The notes below the pieces were generated by a model. That model had not been told where the DNA came from and did not search any database. It saw only the letters and a list, made by a program, of their open reading frames with translations. DNA of 64,000 nt from Vibrio sp. B1FLJ16. Lineage in GTDB: Bacteria; Pseudomonadota; Gammaproteobacteria; Enterobacterales; Vibrionaceae. A program made the position numbers and the translations under genes. The DNA lies in contig NZ_HG992750.1 in the NCBI RefSeq assembly GCF_905175385.1, positions 372,001 to 436,000 on the forward strand, in the 5' to 3' direction. Below are positions 9,293 through 19,514 of the stretch, piece after piece. The number at the start of each line of letters is the position of its first letter. The first letter of the stretch is position 1.

Positions 9293-9451
9293 AAAACTCA
9301 GCGTTGAAATACAAGCTAATATTAGTTTGTTGTGTAGGATTAATCTTGCGCATAATGATAAAAAGAAAAAGAGATTGTAACTAGGACTCAGTGGAAGGTA
9401 GATTACGTCAGGATGACTCGGTTAGATAATAAGCTAAAGTAAGCTCAATAA

Positions 9452-10566
<1,115 letters not shown>

Positions 10567-10567
<1 letters not shown>

Positions 10568-13134
10568 TGACAAATACATCAAGTAGTAAACGTCGCTCAT
10601 TGTCGACGCTCATAACTAAAATTATTATTCTCGTTCTTGCTCCGATTATTTTAGGCATATTCGTTCAGAGTTATTACTTCTCCAAACAGATCATCTGGCA
10701 AGAAGTTGACAGGACTAAACAACAGACGTCAGCTCTGATCCTGAATATTTTTGACAGTCATTTCGCTGCTATTCAGATCCATCACGACAGCAACTCGAAA
10801 AGTGATGTGGTACTTAACTTTTATAGTGAGCGAGATGAAGAAGCCTTAAATTTCTTTTTTCTTAGCATTGACCAGAGTGATCCTGCCCACACGCCTGAAA
10901 TTCGCTTCCTCGCGGATCACCAAGGTATCCTTTGGGAGGATGGAAACGCACATTTTTACGGTATCAATGACTCGCTACTCGATAACATCGCTCGCAGTGT
11001 TACTTTTACCAATAATTGGTATTACATGACTTCGCATACCCCAATGGGCGCTCGTCATCTGCTGGTCAGAAGAGTACCTGTTATGGAACCAGAGAGTGGT
11101 GAAGTCATGGGCTACTCCTACAATATCATTGTTCTGGATAATAACTTTGCTTTAATGGAGAGACTCAAGAAAGAGGGTAATGTCAACAATGTTGTACTGG
11201 TATCGGGTGAGTTACCACTCGCGAACTCATTGACGGGCGATGAATCGTATAAGGTATCAGACGTTCTGCAAAGGAAAGAATCTCAGCATAAGCTTGATCA
11301 GCTTTTGATCATCAAAACACCAATCGAATTAAATTCAGCTGATACGGACTTGTCTCTGCTCACTGTGCAAGATAATCAGAGTGTTGTTACTCTACAGGTT
11401 CAGCACCTTTTAGCTATGTTGGCTTCGGTGATTGGTATGATTTTGATAGCCTTTCTCACCAAAGAGTGGATTGCCGAAAAAGTAGCACAACAACTGAGCT
11501 CTTTGATGTCTTACACACGTTCTGCCCGTGAAGAAAAAGGGTTTGAGCGTTTTGAGGGTTCTGATATTGAAGAGTTCGATGATATCGGCAAGACATTAGA
11601 AAATACATTCGAAGAGCTAGAGGCGCAGAAACGCTCTTTCCGGGACCTGTTTAACTTTGCGTTATCACCGATGATGGTGTGGTCAGAGTCGGGCATTCTT
11701 GTACAAATCAATCCGGCAGCAAGAAAGGAACTGGTTCTTGAAAATTCAACCGAAACCATGCATCCGATTTTCAGTAACTTTAAAGAAAAGCTGCTTCCAC
11801 ATCTCCACATGGCATCTCAGGGGGCGACGTTAACGGGAGTCAATGTGCCTATCGGTGATAAAGTGTACCGCTGGAACCTGTCGCCTATTCTTGTGGATGG
11901 TGATCTCAGTGGCATCATTGTCCAAGGGCAAGATATTACGACGCTCATTGAGGCAGAAGAACAGAGTAATTTAGCCAGAAAAGAAGCAGAAAAATCGGCT
12001 CAGGTTCGAGCGGACTTTTTAGCTAAGATGAGCCATGAGATCCGCACTCCGATAAATGGAATTTTAGGCGTCGCGCAACTGCTTAAAGGGTCTGTCAAAT
12101 CGGTAGAGCAGAGCAATCAAATCGATGTACTTCGTCACAGCGGTGAGCACTTACTTGCTGTCCTGAATGATATTTTAGATTTCTCCAAAATCGAGCAAGG
12201 GAAGTTTAACATTCAGAAACATTCCTTCTCGTTTACGGATACCATCCGAACCTTAGAGAATATTTATCGGCCAATTTGCGATAGCAAAGGTGTAAAGTTG
12301 GTTATTGAAAACCAGCTAGATCCGCGTGTCGAGCTCTTTACTGATCAGGTTCGCTTGAATCAAATTATGTTTAACCTCCTTAGTAATGCTGTCAAGTTTA
12401 CACCTTCAGGCAGTGTGCGAATGAGTGCTACTCTGGAGCAATTTGATGGCGCAGAGAATAGTGTGCTGGTGGTTGAAATTGCCGATACAGGTATTGGTAT
12501 TGAACCTGACAAACTCGATCAAATGTTTGAGCCATTTGTGCAAGAAGAGGAAACCACAACACGTGAGTACGGTGGTAGTGGTCTTGGACTGACGATTGTC
12601 AAAAGTTTAGTCGATATGCTGGAAGGGGATGTACAAGTCCGCAGCCAGAAAGGTTGTGGTACGACTTTTATTGTAACCTTGCCAGTGAAAGATCGTGAAC
12701 GCTTGGCAACGGATTCAGAGTTTACTCAACGCATAAAACCTAATGAGTTGTTTAATGAGACGCTAAACGTTCTGCTTGTCGAAGACAATCACACCAACGC
12801 CTTTATTTTAAAAGCGTTTTGCAACAAGTATAAAATGCAGGTTGAGTGGGCAAAGGATGGGCTTGAGGCAATGGAGTATCTAAAGAACCATACTTACGAT
12901 TTAATCCTGATGGATAATCAACTTCCTCATTTAGGCGGAATCGAGACCACCAAAGAAATTCGTCGCAAGCTTAAACTCGGCACGCCAATTTATGCTTGTA
13001 CGGCGGATACAGCAAAAGAAACGGGCGTGGCATTTATGGAGGCAGGAGCAAATTACATTTTGCTTAAACCAATCAAGGAACATGCATTTCATAAAGCGCT
13101 ACTCGACTACAAACAACGATTTGTTATCGGTTAA
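10567..13134 (+). CDS. luxQ: Autoinducer-2 sensor hybrid kinase/phosphatase LuxQ
   Basis: Inner-membrane hybrid sensor that, with LuxP, feeds phosphate to LuxU/LuxO when AI-2 is scarce and drains it when AI-2 is abundant. The 855-residue product (V. harveyi about 859) has a first membrane span (about residues 16-37), a periplasmic sensor domain to about 280, a second span (282-300), a PAS-like region, a HisKA domain with phospho-acceptor His490 in MSHEIRTP, an HATPase domain (GGSGLGLTIV), and a receiver with Asp783 in LILMDNQLP. The ATG at 10567 overlaps the luxP stop (TGATG); a TTG three bases earlier is possible. An imperfect terminator follows at 13157. Confidence 0.97.
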
Positions 13135-13156
13135 AGCAAGTTGTGCAGTTTGCATT

Positions 13157-13197
13157 GACACAATTTAGGGAGACTTAAGTTGTGTCTTTTTGTTTTT
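13157..13197 (+). terminator. Terminator of luxPQ
   Basis: GACACAA (13157-13163) pairs with TTGTGTC (13180-13186), extended by a nearly complementary TTA/TAA step, and is followed by TTTTTGTTTTT. Confidence 0.8.
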
Positions 13198-13263
13198 ATA
13201 CAGACCAAGTAACGGTTAAGTACTTCACCGCAGCAACACTTCTCCTTTCAATGGACTATTTAA

Positions 13264-13279
13264 TGTGACAATTATCACA
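13264..13279. promoter_or_regulatory. Perfect CRP-type site upstream of slyA
   Basis: TGTGACAATTATCACA matches the CRP core consensus TGTGA-N6-TCACA at every fixed position. It lies 81 bp before the slyA start and 10 bp upstream of the first SlyA-type operator. Binding by CRP is inferred from the motif. Confidence 0.75.
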
Positions 13280-13288
13280 AAGCATTTA

Positions 13289-13328
13289 CTTAGCACGCTA
13301 ACTAATTTATATTGCTTAGCATGCTAAG
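13289..13328. promoter_or_regulatory. Two tandem SlyA-type operators
   Basis: CTTAGCACGCTAAC (13289-13302) and CTTAGCATGCTAAG (13315-13328) are near-identical palindromes with centres 26 bp apart. Both match the SlyA consensus TTAGCAAGCTAA in 11 of 12 positions. The second ends 16 bp before the slyA ATG. This is the expected arrangement for autoregulation of slyA and its operon. Confidence 0.82.
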
Positions 13329-13344
13329 TAACTGAGTGATTCTA

Positions 13345-13800
13345 ATGATTCAAAGTACTGATATTCTGAGAGAGCTTTCCGTTGCGGAAAAACTATCTCG
13401 CGTCGCTCGTCTATGGAAAATGGTTGCAGACCGAGAGCTGGAGCCACTTAATCTGACCTATCCGCGCTGGACTGCTTTATGGAAGCTACATCGTATGGGA
13501 GACCACGTAAGTCAGAAGCAGTTGGCGGAAGCATTAGAGATTGAATTAGCGTCCTTAATGCGTACCTTAAAGCTACTTGAGGAGCAGTCTCTGGTAACAA
13601 GACATTGCTGCGAGAGTGACAAACGAGCTCGGATCGTCAGCTTGACGCAAGAGGGGCAAGCTCTCATTACTCAGTTGGAGAGCCGAATCCTTGAGGTTCG
13701 TAAAAAACTACTCTCTGAGATCAACGACGAAGATTTAAAGACCATGGGCCTAGTCCTAGAACAAATGGCAAGTAATGCACTCGGTACACTTAGCAAATAA
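13345..13800 (+). CDS. slyA: MarR-family transcriptional regulator SlyA
   Basis: Dimeric winged-helix DNA-binding regulator; SlyA proteins control envelope and efflux genes and often counter H-NS. The 151-residue product aligns in pattern with E. coli SlyA: LSRVARLWKMVADRELEPLNLT at the start, the recognition helix in ELASLMRTLKLLEEQ, and the wing in RHCCESDKRARIVSLT. Two SlyA-type palindromes lie directly upstream, which supports both identity and autoregulation. The start is set at the ATG at 13345; a GTG nine bases earlier is possible. A 33-bp gap leads to the HlyD gene. E. coli slyA also neighbours an HlyD/FUSC-type set (ydhIJK), though divergently. Confidence 0.9.
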   Translation: MIQSTDILRELSVAEKLSRVARLWKMVADRELEPLNLTYPRWTALWKLHRMGDHVSQKQLAEALEIELASLMRTLKLLEEQSLVTRHCCESDKRARIVSLTQEGQALITQLESRILEVRKKLLSEINDEDLKTMGLVLEQMASNALGTLSK

Positions 13801-13833
13801 GTCAGAAAACCTAATCAAGAGAAGTTGAAATCT

Positions 13834-14892
13834 ATGACTCCAGACCAAAAATTCGCGCGCTGGATTAAATATTCATGCGTAGTGTTTGTCCTTGTCTTTG
13901 CTTATTTTTTAATTGCAGATCTGGCAATGCCCCTCACTCCTCAGGCAATGGCAACTCGTTCTGTAACTAAAGTAGCGCCGCGAGTAAGTGGCCAAATCAC
14001 AGAAATTTACGTGAACAACAATCAGAAAATTAATAAGGGTGACGTGTTGTTCCAGATTGACCCGTTGCCCTATCAGCTGGCGGTTGAGCGGGCTCAGCTC
14101 AACTTAGATCAGGTGATTCAAAATAATGATCAGCTAGACGCTTCGATCATTGCAGCGAAAGCAGATGTAGAAGCAAGCAAGATTGTGGCAGAGCAAAAGG
14201 TTCGTGAAGCCGCACGTTTAAATAAGCTGTTTCATCGTAACGGCACATCTCAGCAGCAACTTGATGATGCGCAGAGTAGTGCCACTGCAGCGAAAGCAAA
14301 CCTTTTGGCTGCACGCGCCCGCCTTAAAGAGCTCGAAGTCAGCCGTGGTGATATTAGTGAAGCAAACGTAAGCGTACGTGTGGCTCAAAACCAGCTTAAG
14401 CAAGCAGAGCTTAATTTGTCATATACACGAGTGACGGCTGAACATGATGGTGTGGTTGCAAACCTTCAGCTTGAAGTCGGTGCATACGCCTCTACCGCAA
14501 GTCCTCTAGTTGCGCTGGTATCAGACGACGTCGATATCATTGCTGATTTTCGTGAAAAGAGCCTCCGTCATTTCAGCCGGGACAGCCGTGCATTGGTGGC
14601 ATTTGATAGCTTGCCTGGTGAAGTTTTCGAAGCTCGAATCACAAGTATTGACGCAGGGGTAAGCTCTGGTCAGTTTGATGCAGATGGCCGACTTGCCACG
14701 CCAACGGTAACTAACCGCTGGGTGAGGGATGCACAGCGAATGCGTTTGCATCTGGCAATCGACGATCAAGAACAACATTCGTTCCCTGCGGGAGCGCGTG
14801 CGACAGTTCAGCTGTTACCTGACAATTTGGTCTCTGGGTGGTTTAGCAACCTGCAGATCCATTTCCTGAGTGCTCTACATTATATCTATTAA
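13834..14892 (+). CDS. HlyD-family membrane fusion protein (YdhJ/EmrA-like)
   Basis: Periplasmic adaptor anchored by one N-terminal membrane span (about residues 12-34), linking an inner-membrane pump to an outer-membrane channel. In the 352-residue product the biotinyl-lipoyl half-motifs flank a helical hairpin: KVAPRVSGQITEIYVNNNQ near residue 47, an alanine-rich coiled coil at about 90-190, and LSYTRVTAEHDGVVANLQLE after it. The start is the ATG at 13834, spaced correctly from AAGAGAAG; a TTG at 13825 is too close to that site. It is followed after 12 bp by the FUSC-type gene, so the two form an efflux pair under the SlyA promoter. Confidence 0.87.
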   Translation: MTPDQKFARWIKYSCVVFVLVFAYFLIADLAMPLTPQAMATRSVTKVAPRVSGQITEIYVNNNQKINKGDVLFQIDPLPYQLAVERAQLNLDQVIQNNDQLDASIIAAKADVEASKIVAEQKVREAARLNKLFHRNGTSQQQLDDAQSSATAAKANLLAARARLKELEVSRGDISEANVSVRVAQNQLKQAELNLSYTRVTAEHDGVVANLQLEVGAYASTASPLVALVSDDVDIIADFREKSLRHFSRDSRALVAFDSLPGEVFEARITSIDAGVSSGQFDADGRLATPTVTNRWVRDAQRMRLHLAIDDQEQHSFPAGARATVQLLPDNLVSGWFSNLQIHFLSALHYIY

Positions 14893-14904
14893 GAGGGAGG
14901 TGGT

Positions 14905-15942
14905 ATGAAGTTATGGAACCACCCCATGTCGGAGAACGATCTGCGGCAGTGTTTGCGAATAGCGACCGGAGCTACAATTGGTTTCACCTTGTGTAAGCTT
15001 TTCGGCTGGAATTACGGCGTATTTTACACTGTGACGCCGATGCTTTTACTCGGTATGGTACCAGTAATGAGCTTGCATGCCGCTCGTCAGATGATAGCCG
15101 TAGCAGTTGTCTGTGGCCTTGAGGTCGCTATTCTTGGCGGGCTCTTTGGCGGTCATCCGTTCATGATGACCATGATTACGTTTGGTTTGTTTCTCTACAA
15201 ATTTGCCTGCATGTCCAAAGGAAGCTTGTTCTTGTTTGGCGCAAGTAGTGTCCTGAACTTAAGTATTATGCTGCACTTTTCCAGTTATGACAGTACTGAT
15301 CTGAATAATCTGATTTTCAGTAACCTGGAAGCTACGGTCATTTCAGTCGTTGTTGCTTACCTGGTCACGTTTCTGATTCCAGATGCAGAACCGCGTCAAC
15401 CACCAGCAAGGCCATCGGAGCCAAAGAAAAACCATCGTATGCGTCATGAAGCGCTGATGGGAGCAAGCATTGCCACGATGTCATTTCTGGTTTTTCAAAT
15501 CTTTGACTTGAATGACTCTCTGTCGGCCCAGGCGACTACGATATTGTTGTTATTTCCTATGCATTGGAATGGTGCCCTAGGGTATGCACGAAAAAGAGCT
15601 ATGGGTACGTTACTGGGAGTAACGTTTGGAATTATCAGTCAGCTGGTACTTTATGACTGGTCTGATACTTTATTGTTCGTTGTTCCTTTGCTTTGGATTG
15701 GCGCAATGATGTTTAGTTATATGCACGTTAAAGAGTCCAGCGGTTCGGGGGCCGGTTTCGGTGGGTTAACTACGTTAGGGATTTTGTTCGGTCAGTATTT
15801 AAGCCCTGGCGGCGATTTGATCTTCAGCGCGCTTTATCGGGTGAGTAGTATACTGTTTGCAATCGTTGCTACGCTTTTAATAACGTATGTAATACATCGA
15901 ATACTCAATAACATTGAGGCTACTCGTTTTGCCGAACAATAG
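14905..15942 (+). CDS. FUSC/DUF2955-type inner-membrane efflux protein
   Basis: Multi-span inner-membrane protein of the aromatic-acid-exporter-like (FUSC) group, expected to work with the HlyD-type adaptor encoded just upstream. The 345-residue product has two sets of hydrophobic spans (about residues 17-165 and 187-335) separated by a polar, proline-rich linker (EPRQPPARPSEPKKN). The second set contains RKRAMGTLLGVTFGI, the basic motif typical of FUSC repeats. An AAGAGGGAGG ribosome-binding site precedes the ATG. The substrate is unknown; toxic aromatic acids or antimicrobials are the usual guesses for the family. Confidence 0.82.
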   Translation: MKLWNHPMSENDLRQCLRIATGATIGFTLCKLFGWNYGVFYTVTPMLLLGMVPVMSLHAARQMIAVAVVCGLEVAILGGLFGGHPFMMTMITFGLFLYKFACMSKGSLFLFGASSVLNLSIMLHFSSYDSTDLNNLIFSNLEATVISVVVAYLVTFLIPDAEPRQPPARPSEPKKNHRMRHEALMGASIATMSFLVFQIFDLNDSLSAQATTILLLFPMHWNGALGYARKRAMGTLLGVTFGIISQLVLYDWSDTLLFVVPLLWIGAMMFSYMHVKESSGSGAGFGGLTTLGILFGQYLSPGGDLIFSALYRVSSILFAIVATLLITYVIHRILNNIEATRFAEQ

Positions 15943-15965
15943 CCGTTACTTTCAGTTCTAGTGTT

Positions 15966-16005
15966 CTACGTTGCCGGATCAGTAAAGATGGTTCTGGCAA
16001 CGTAG
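15966..16005. terminator. 10-bp inverted repeat between convergent genes
   Basis: CTACGTTGCC (15966-15975) and GGCAACGTAG (15996-16005) are perfect inverses with a 20-base loop. It sits in the 81-bp gap between the FUSC gene (+) and the EamA gene (-), where a shared terminator is expected. There is no flanking T run, so a factor-dependent or processing role is equally possible. Confidence 0.45.
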
Positions 16006-16023
16006 AGCTCAGTTGCTGATTGA

Positions 16024-16950
16024 TTAGCGATGTACTGGAGGACGATAGCTTTGGCTGGCACTACTTTTACTCAATACCTGGCTGGCGAGAACACTGCCGA
16101 ATGTCACTAGAAACAGGGCCAGACAGGTAGCTGTATCAGGTTGCTCTTTAAAGATAGGGATTGCAAACAGTGTCGCGACTACCGGTGTTAAAGAGCCAAA
16201 CGCCGCACTGGTTTCTGCGCCTATGATTTTGATGGCGTACATAAAAGTGTATGAAGCAATTAATCCCGCACCCACACCCTGAATCATTGCATGGCCAAAT
16301 AACTCTTCCCATGGCCAGTATTTTATTGGCGTAACGACCAAATAGCTTTCTATCCAGCCAAAACCGACAGCCATAATAAGCAGTGCAAGCGACATCAGTG
16401 ACACGAAGCCTGCACATAGATGTGGATTTAGGTCAGCGACACGCGCACTTATAGTAAATACTGCCCACATTATACTGCCAGTAAGGAATAACAGGTGTCC
16501 GTGCAGTTGCTCCCGGTTGTACTCAGTTCCGGAGTTTGAAAGCAGGAAGACAACTACACCCAATAGCACAGTAGCAAGGCCGAAAAGCCGGTGCTGGCTC
16601 AATTGCTGTCGGTAGAAAATAACGGCAATCGCTGAGACAAAGAGAGGTAGTGTTCCCGGTACTAATGCGCTGCCGTGAGCAACCGGAGCCCACTGCATTG
16701 CGTTCCCGACCACCAGTAAGTAAGGAAGTCCGCTGCCCACGACGATACCGGCTAAATACTTGTTAGGAACCGCGCGGAGCGCTTTTTTATGCTTCAAAAC
16801 AAACGGGAGTAAAACTAAGCCAGGGATGAGAAATCGCACTAAGGCTATATCTGCAGGTTGCAGTTCGGATATTGCTCCTCCTTTCAGAGAAAGAAAAAAA
16901 CCAGACCAGAGAAGTAAAGTCACAAATATAGCCGCATACCCTAAAATCAT
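16024..16950 (-). CDS. EamA/DMT-family membrane transporter
   Basis: Inner-membrane permease of the drug/metabolite transporter family with about ten spans. The 308-residue product contains two EamA repeats (about residues 5-137 and 150-290); the start GYAAIFVTLLLWSGFFLSLK and PADIALVRFLIPGLVLLP are typical. The C-terminal tail is polar (SSASQSYRPPVHR). It is divergent from an Lrp-type regulator across about 150 bp, an arrangement usual for amino-acid exporters controlled by their neighbour. That regulation is inferred, and the substrate is not known. Confidence 0.87.
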   Translation of the reverse strand: MILGYAAIFVTLLLWSGFFLSLKGGAISELQPADIALVRFLIPGLVLLPFVLKHKKALRAVPNKYLAGIVVGSGLPYLLVVGNAMQWAPVAHGSALVPGTLPLFVSAIAVIFYRQQLSQHRLFGLATVLLGVVVFLLSNSGTEYNREQLHGHLLFLTGSIMWAVFTISARVADLNPHLCAGFVSLMSLALLIMAVGFGWIESYLVVTPIKYWPWEELFGHAMIQGVGAGLIASYTFMYAIKIIGAETSAAFGSLTPVVATLFAIPIFKEQPDTATCLALFLVTFGSVLASQVLSKSSASQSYRPPVHR

Positions 16951-17098
16951 GCCCGACGTTTCCGTTAGTTAGCGAAGTATTAATTGTCGAATAAAACCCG
17001 CGCTTAAAGGTGGCAAAATGTGGCTTAGTTTGCATTGATGTTAGTGATATTATGTTTGTAATTACTATATTTTGATGAATATTTGCAGAGTAATGAAA

Positions 17099-17554
17099 AT
17101 GGATAGGATAGACAGGCAATTGGTTAATCTGGTTCAGAAAGACGCTACACTAACGACTGCCGAGCTTGCTGATCAAGTCGGACTTTCACCTTCTCCCTGC
17201 GCAAGACGCATAAAGCGTTTGGAGCAAGAAGGTGTGATTAGTGGCTATCGTGCAATAGTATCTCGCAGTACTGTCGGGATAGCGATGACAGTATTTGTTG
17301 AAGTGAGTCTGAATAATCACCAAGCGTCTTCAGTTGATGAATTTGAGTGCGCCGTCTCAGAAATGGATGAAGTGATCTCTTGTCACGTTGTGTCAGGTGC
17401 CTACGACTACTTACTTGAAGTTGTGAGTAAAGATCTTGCTGGCTATGAGAGCTTCACAAGAAAATTACAGATTTTGGAGAACGTAAAAGACATGCATACT
17501 CATTTAGCGATCAGGCAAGTAAAAGGAAATGGAAGTTTGCCTATTTATGCATGA
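17099..17554 (+). CDS. Lrp/AsnC-family transcriptional regulator
   Basis: Feast/famine-type regulator with an N-terminal helix-turn-helix (TTAELADQVGLSPSPCARRI at about residues 20-40) and a C-terminal RAM ligand-binding domain (about 65-145, including VVSGAYDYLLEVVSKD). The 151-residue length is typical. The start is placed at the ATG of MDRIDRQLVNL (17099), the usual family N-terminus; in-frame starts at 17075 and 17093 exist. Divergent from the EamA permease, which it probably controls in response to an amino acid. A terminator follows at 17603. Confidence 0.88.
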   Translation: MDRIDRQLVNLVQKDATLTTAELADQVGLSPSPCARRIKRLEQEGVISGYRAIVSRSTVGIAMTVFVEVSLNNHQASSVDEFECAVSEMDEVISCHVVSGAYDYLLEVVSKDLAGYESFTRKLQILENVKDMHTHLAIRQVKGNGSLPIYA

Positions 17555-17602
17555 TTAAGAGATAGGGGTAGATCAAAATGATCTTCTTGCCATGATCAAA
17601 AA

Positions 17603-17628
17603 AGCAAAGTCAGGAAACTGACTTTGCT
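17603..17628. terminator. Terminator after the Lrp-type gene
   Basis: AGCAAAGTCAG (17603-17613), GAAA tetraloop, CTGACTTTGCT (17618-17628). The stem is long and perfect with a GNRA loop, but the following bases (CTATAAATTCTT) are only weakly T-rich. Confidence 0.72.
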
Positions 17629-17660
17629 CTATAAATTCTTACTTATAAAACCGTTATGAG

Positions 17661-17918
17661 TTAATGGCGGTTCTTGTACTGCGAAATTTCACAATTCCCT
17701 GTGTTTCTATCAACTTTAAACGAGAAAGCAGCTGAATGGTATTCCCTCCCATCACACCAGATTGTTTCTCCGAAGATTTTACATAGATCCAATTCACTGA
17801 TTGAACCAAACCGTTTTACATGCCTAACTACTGATAAAAATTTAGCTTTAGTCGTATTAGGCTGTGTCCTGTGACTTAATCGATTGATAACCATTTGTGT
17901 AGCATCATCTCCAGTCAA
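17661..17918 (-). CDS. Hypothetical protein, 85 residues
   Basis: Not recognised. The C-terminal half (SELDLCKIFGETIWCDGREYHSAAFSFKVD in segments, then NTGNCEISQYKNRH) reads like a small alpha/beta domain with three cysteines. No signal peptide or membrane span. The frame starts at TTG (17918); an internal ATG at 17894 has no clear ribosome-binding site. It is isolated, convergent with the Lrp-type gene and near the shared terminator at 17603. The surroundings are AT-rich. It may be a genuine lineage-specific gene, but start evidence is weak. Confidence 0.42.
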   Translation of the reverse strand: MTGDDATQMVINRLSHRTQPNTTKAKFLSVVRHVKRFGSISELDLCKIFGETIWCDGREYHSAAFSFKVDRNTGNCEISQYKNRH

Positions 17919-18049
17919 TTGTGACTATTTGTTAAACGTTATTAATGGTTAAAGTAACTAATAACGGGTCACAAGTAAAGCATTATTGTGACCAATGTCT
18001 CTATATAGGGGACTTTTGTGTGAAACTGGTTTTCTATTCTACTGATTGC

Positions 18050-18607
18050 TCAGTTGGCAGATGCTTCTTCTTTCTGAGACAGTATTAATATGTTCGCTTC
18101 CTTGTCATAAAGGCTCGCTAAGCCAAGGAACTGCGAGGAGAGATTGTTGTAGTCGTCAGCAAGTTGATTTGCGGTAATGTGGTACCACTCTGCAGTAATC
18201 TGATTTGCCATTTCGTCCGCATTTTTACAACTTTGGGCTAATTTTTCCCACTCATTGGCCGACAAGATAGATTGTGTACCGAGTTTGCTTAGCTCTTCTG
18301 CATTCTTGCTTAACTGTTCGCGATGTTTTATGGACGTCTCTAATTGGGTCTGTAGTAGATCTCTTCTCGATCTTATATGCCAAAGTATCGCGAGTTCGTC
18401 GCGATCAAACTCCTTCGACAACAGAGGTCGTTGTTTGTGGTCAGCAAGGAGTGCGTTGAAAACTTTAACGTACTTATTGTAACTTAACTCCAATTGTTTG
18501 AATTGGTTAAGATTTACATTCCATGAAGCCGGATTGCAAGGTTCAGCGGAGTGGGCAGTAAAAGGGAACAGAAAAAGTATCAGTATCCATTTAGTCTTAT
18601 TGATCAT
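18050..18607 (-). CDS. Hypothetical exported helical protein, 185 residues
   Basis: Not recognised as a named family. A Sec signal peptide is clear (MINKTKWILILFLFPFTAHSA, cleavage after Ala-21). The mature part is nearly all helix, rich in Leu, Gln, Lys and Glu, with long amphipathic stretches at about residues 35-60 and 75-115 that could form a helical bundle. Two cysteines (EPCNPASW and AQSCKNADEM) could form a periplasmic disulfide. It is divergent from the SH3-domain gene across about 100 bp. Confidence 0.7.
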   Translation of the reverse strand: MINKTKWILILFLFPFTAHSAEPCNPASWNVNLNQFKQLELSYNKYVKVFNALLADHKQRPLLSKEFDRDELAILWHIRSRRDLLQTQLETSIKHREQLSKNAEELSKLGTQSILSANEWEKLAQSCKNADEMANQITAEWYHITANQLADDYNNLSSQFLGLASLYDKEANILILSQKEEASAN

Positions 18608-18711
18608 TGTTTTTCACGTTATTTAAGCGACTCTTTTATCAATAGTTTATTGTTGTCGGATTATAATCAAGCATCTTTTGGGATATTTTCCCAAAGTAAA
18701 AGGAAACACAT

Positions 18712-19380
18712 ATGAAGAAAGCACTTATCGCAATAGTCGTTATGTTGTTGCTTGGAGGCGTTGGTGCTGGTATCTACTTCTTTTTCATCCCAAATGACCA
18801 GCAAGAACGAGTACTGGAAGAGGCTTCACCAGAACCTCAAGTGCAGGAAGAAACGCCAAAACCGATTATGGATTTGGAAGCTTTACCACCTGAAGTTACA
18901 GAATACTACGTCATCGACCGCCAGCTCAGTGTGTACAATAAGCCTAATCACAATGCGTTAGTCGTCGACACACTTTATAAAGGCGAAAAAGTCGCTGTGC
19001 TGGAAAAAACGAGCGGCTGGTATCGTATATCCAATTATTTGGTATATAAAGAAGGCGGCGAGGAAACGGCTGAATGGTTAAACGCAAATGGGCTGTCTGA
19101 TGCAGAGCCGGTGATACAAGAGCAGGAGCGTCTGGAAATTCTCGACGGTTATCTACAGAAGTCAGACGATTTAGTGGTGCATCTCGATATGTTCCGAAAC
19201 AAGACACAGAAGTTATTAGACGATAAGACATGCGATCCCAATGACTTCGAAGAGCTTGGCGGGTGGATTCGTTCAGTGACTTATAAAGGGCGTAATGTCT
19301 ACTTCGTATACTGTGGCGGATTAGAGCAAGAGAATAAAATTTATCTGGACGTTGATAGCGGAGAGATATTTTATCGTTGA
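18712..19380 (+). CDS. Membrane-anchored SH3b-domain protein, 222 residues
   Basis: One N-terminal membrane span (about residues 4-26, uncleaved in appearance) is followed by an acidic linker (about 30-60) and a bacterial SH3-like domain (about 65-130: LSVYNKPNHNALVVDTLYKG, then EKVAVLEKTSGWYRIS). SH3b domains in envelope proteins usually bind peptidoglycan or other wall peptides. The C-terminal 90 residues (QKSDDLVVHLDMF, then TCDPNDFEELGGWIRSVTYKGRN) are unassigned and contain two cysteines. An AAAGGAAACAC ribosome-binding site precedes the ATG. It lies directly upstream of vemP on the same strand with a 134-bp gap; a functional link is not shown. Confidence 0.75.
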   Translation: MKKALIAIVVMLLLGGVGAGIYFFFIPNDQQERVLEEASPEPQVQEETPKPIMDLEALPPEVTEYYVIDRQLSVYNKPNHNALVVDTLYKGEKVAVLEKTSGWYRISNYLVYKEGGEETAEWLNANGLSDAEPVIQEQERLEILDGYLQKSDDLVVHLDMFRNKTQKLLDDKTCDPNDFEELGGWIRSVTYKGRNVYFVYCGGLEQENKIYLDVDSGEIFYR

Positions 19381-19514
19381 ATCACAACAATAGTTGTGGC
19401 GCAAAGTTGGGATGTGAGATTTAGATCTTTTTAGTTGTTAAGCCCGACTAATAGGCATAGTATCGACCATGTCGAGTTTGCAGGCTCGGCTTTGTCTTCT
19501 TTTAGTGAGTTCTC

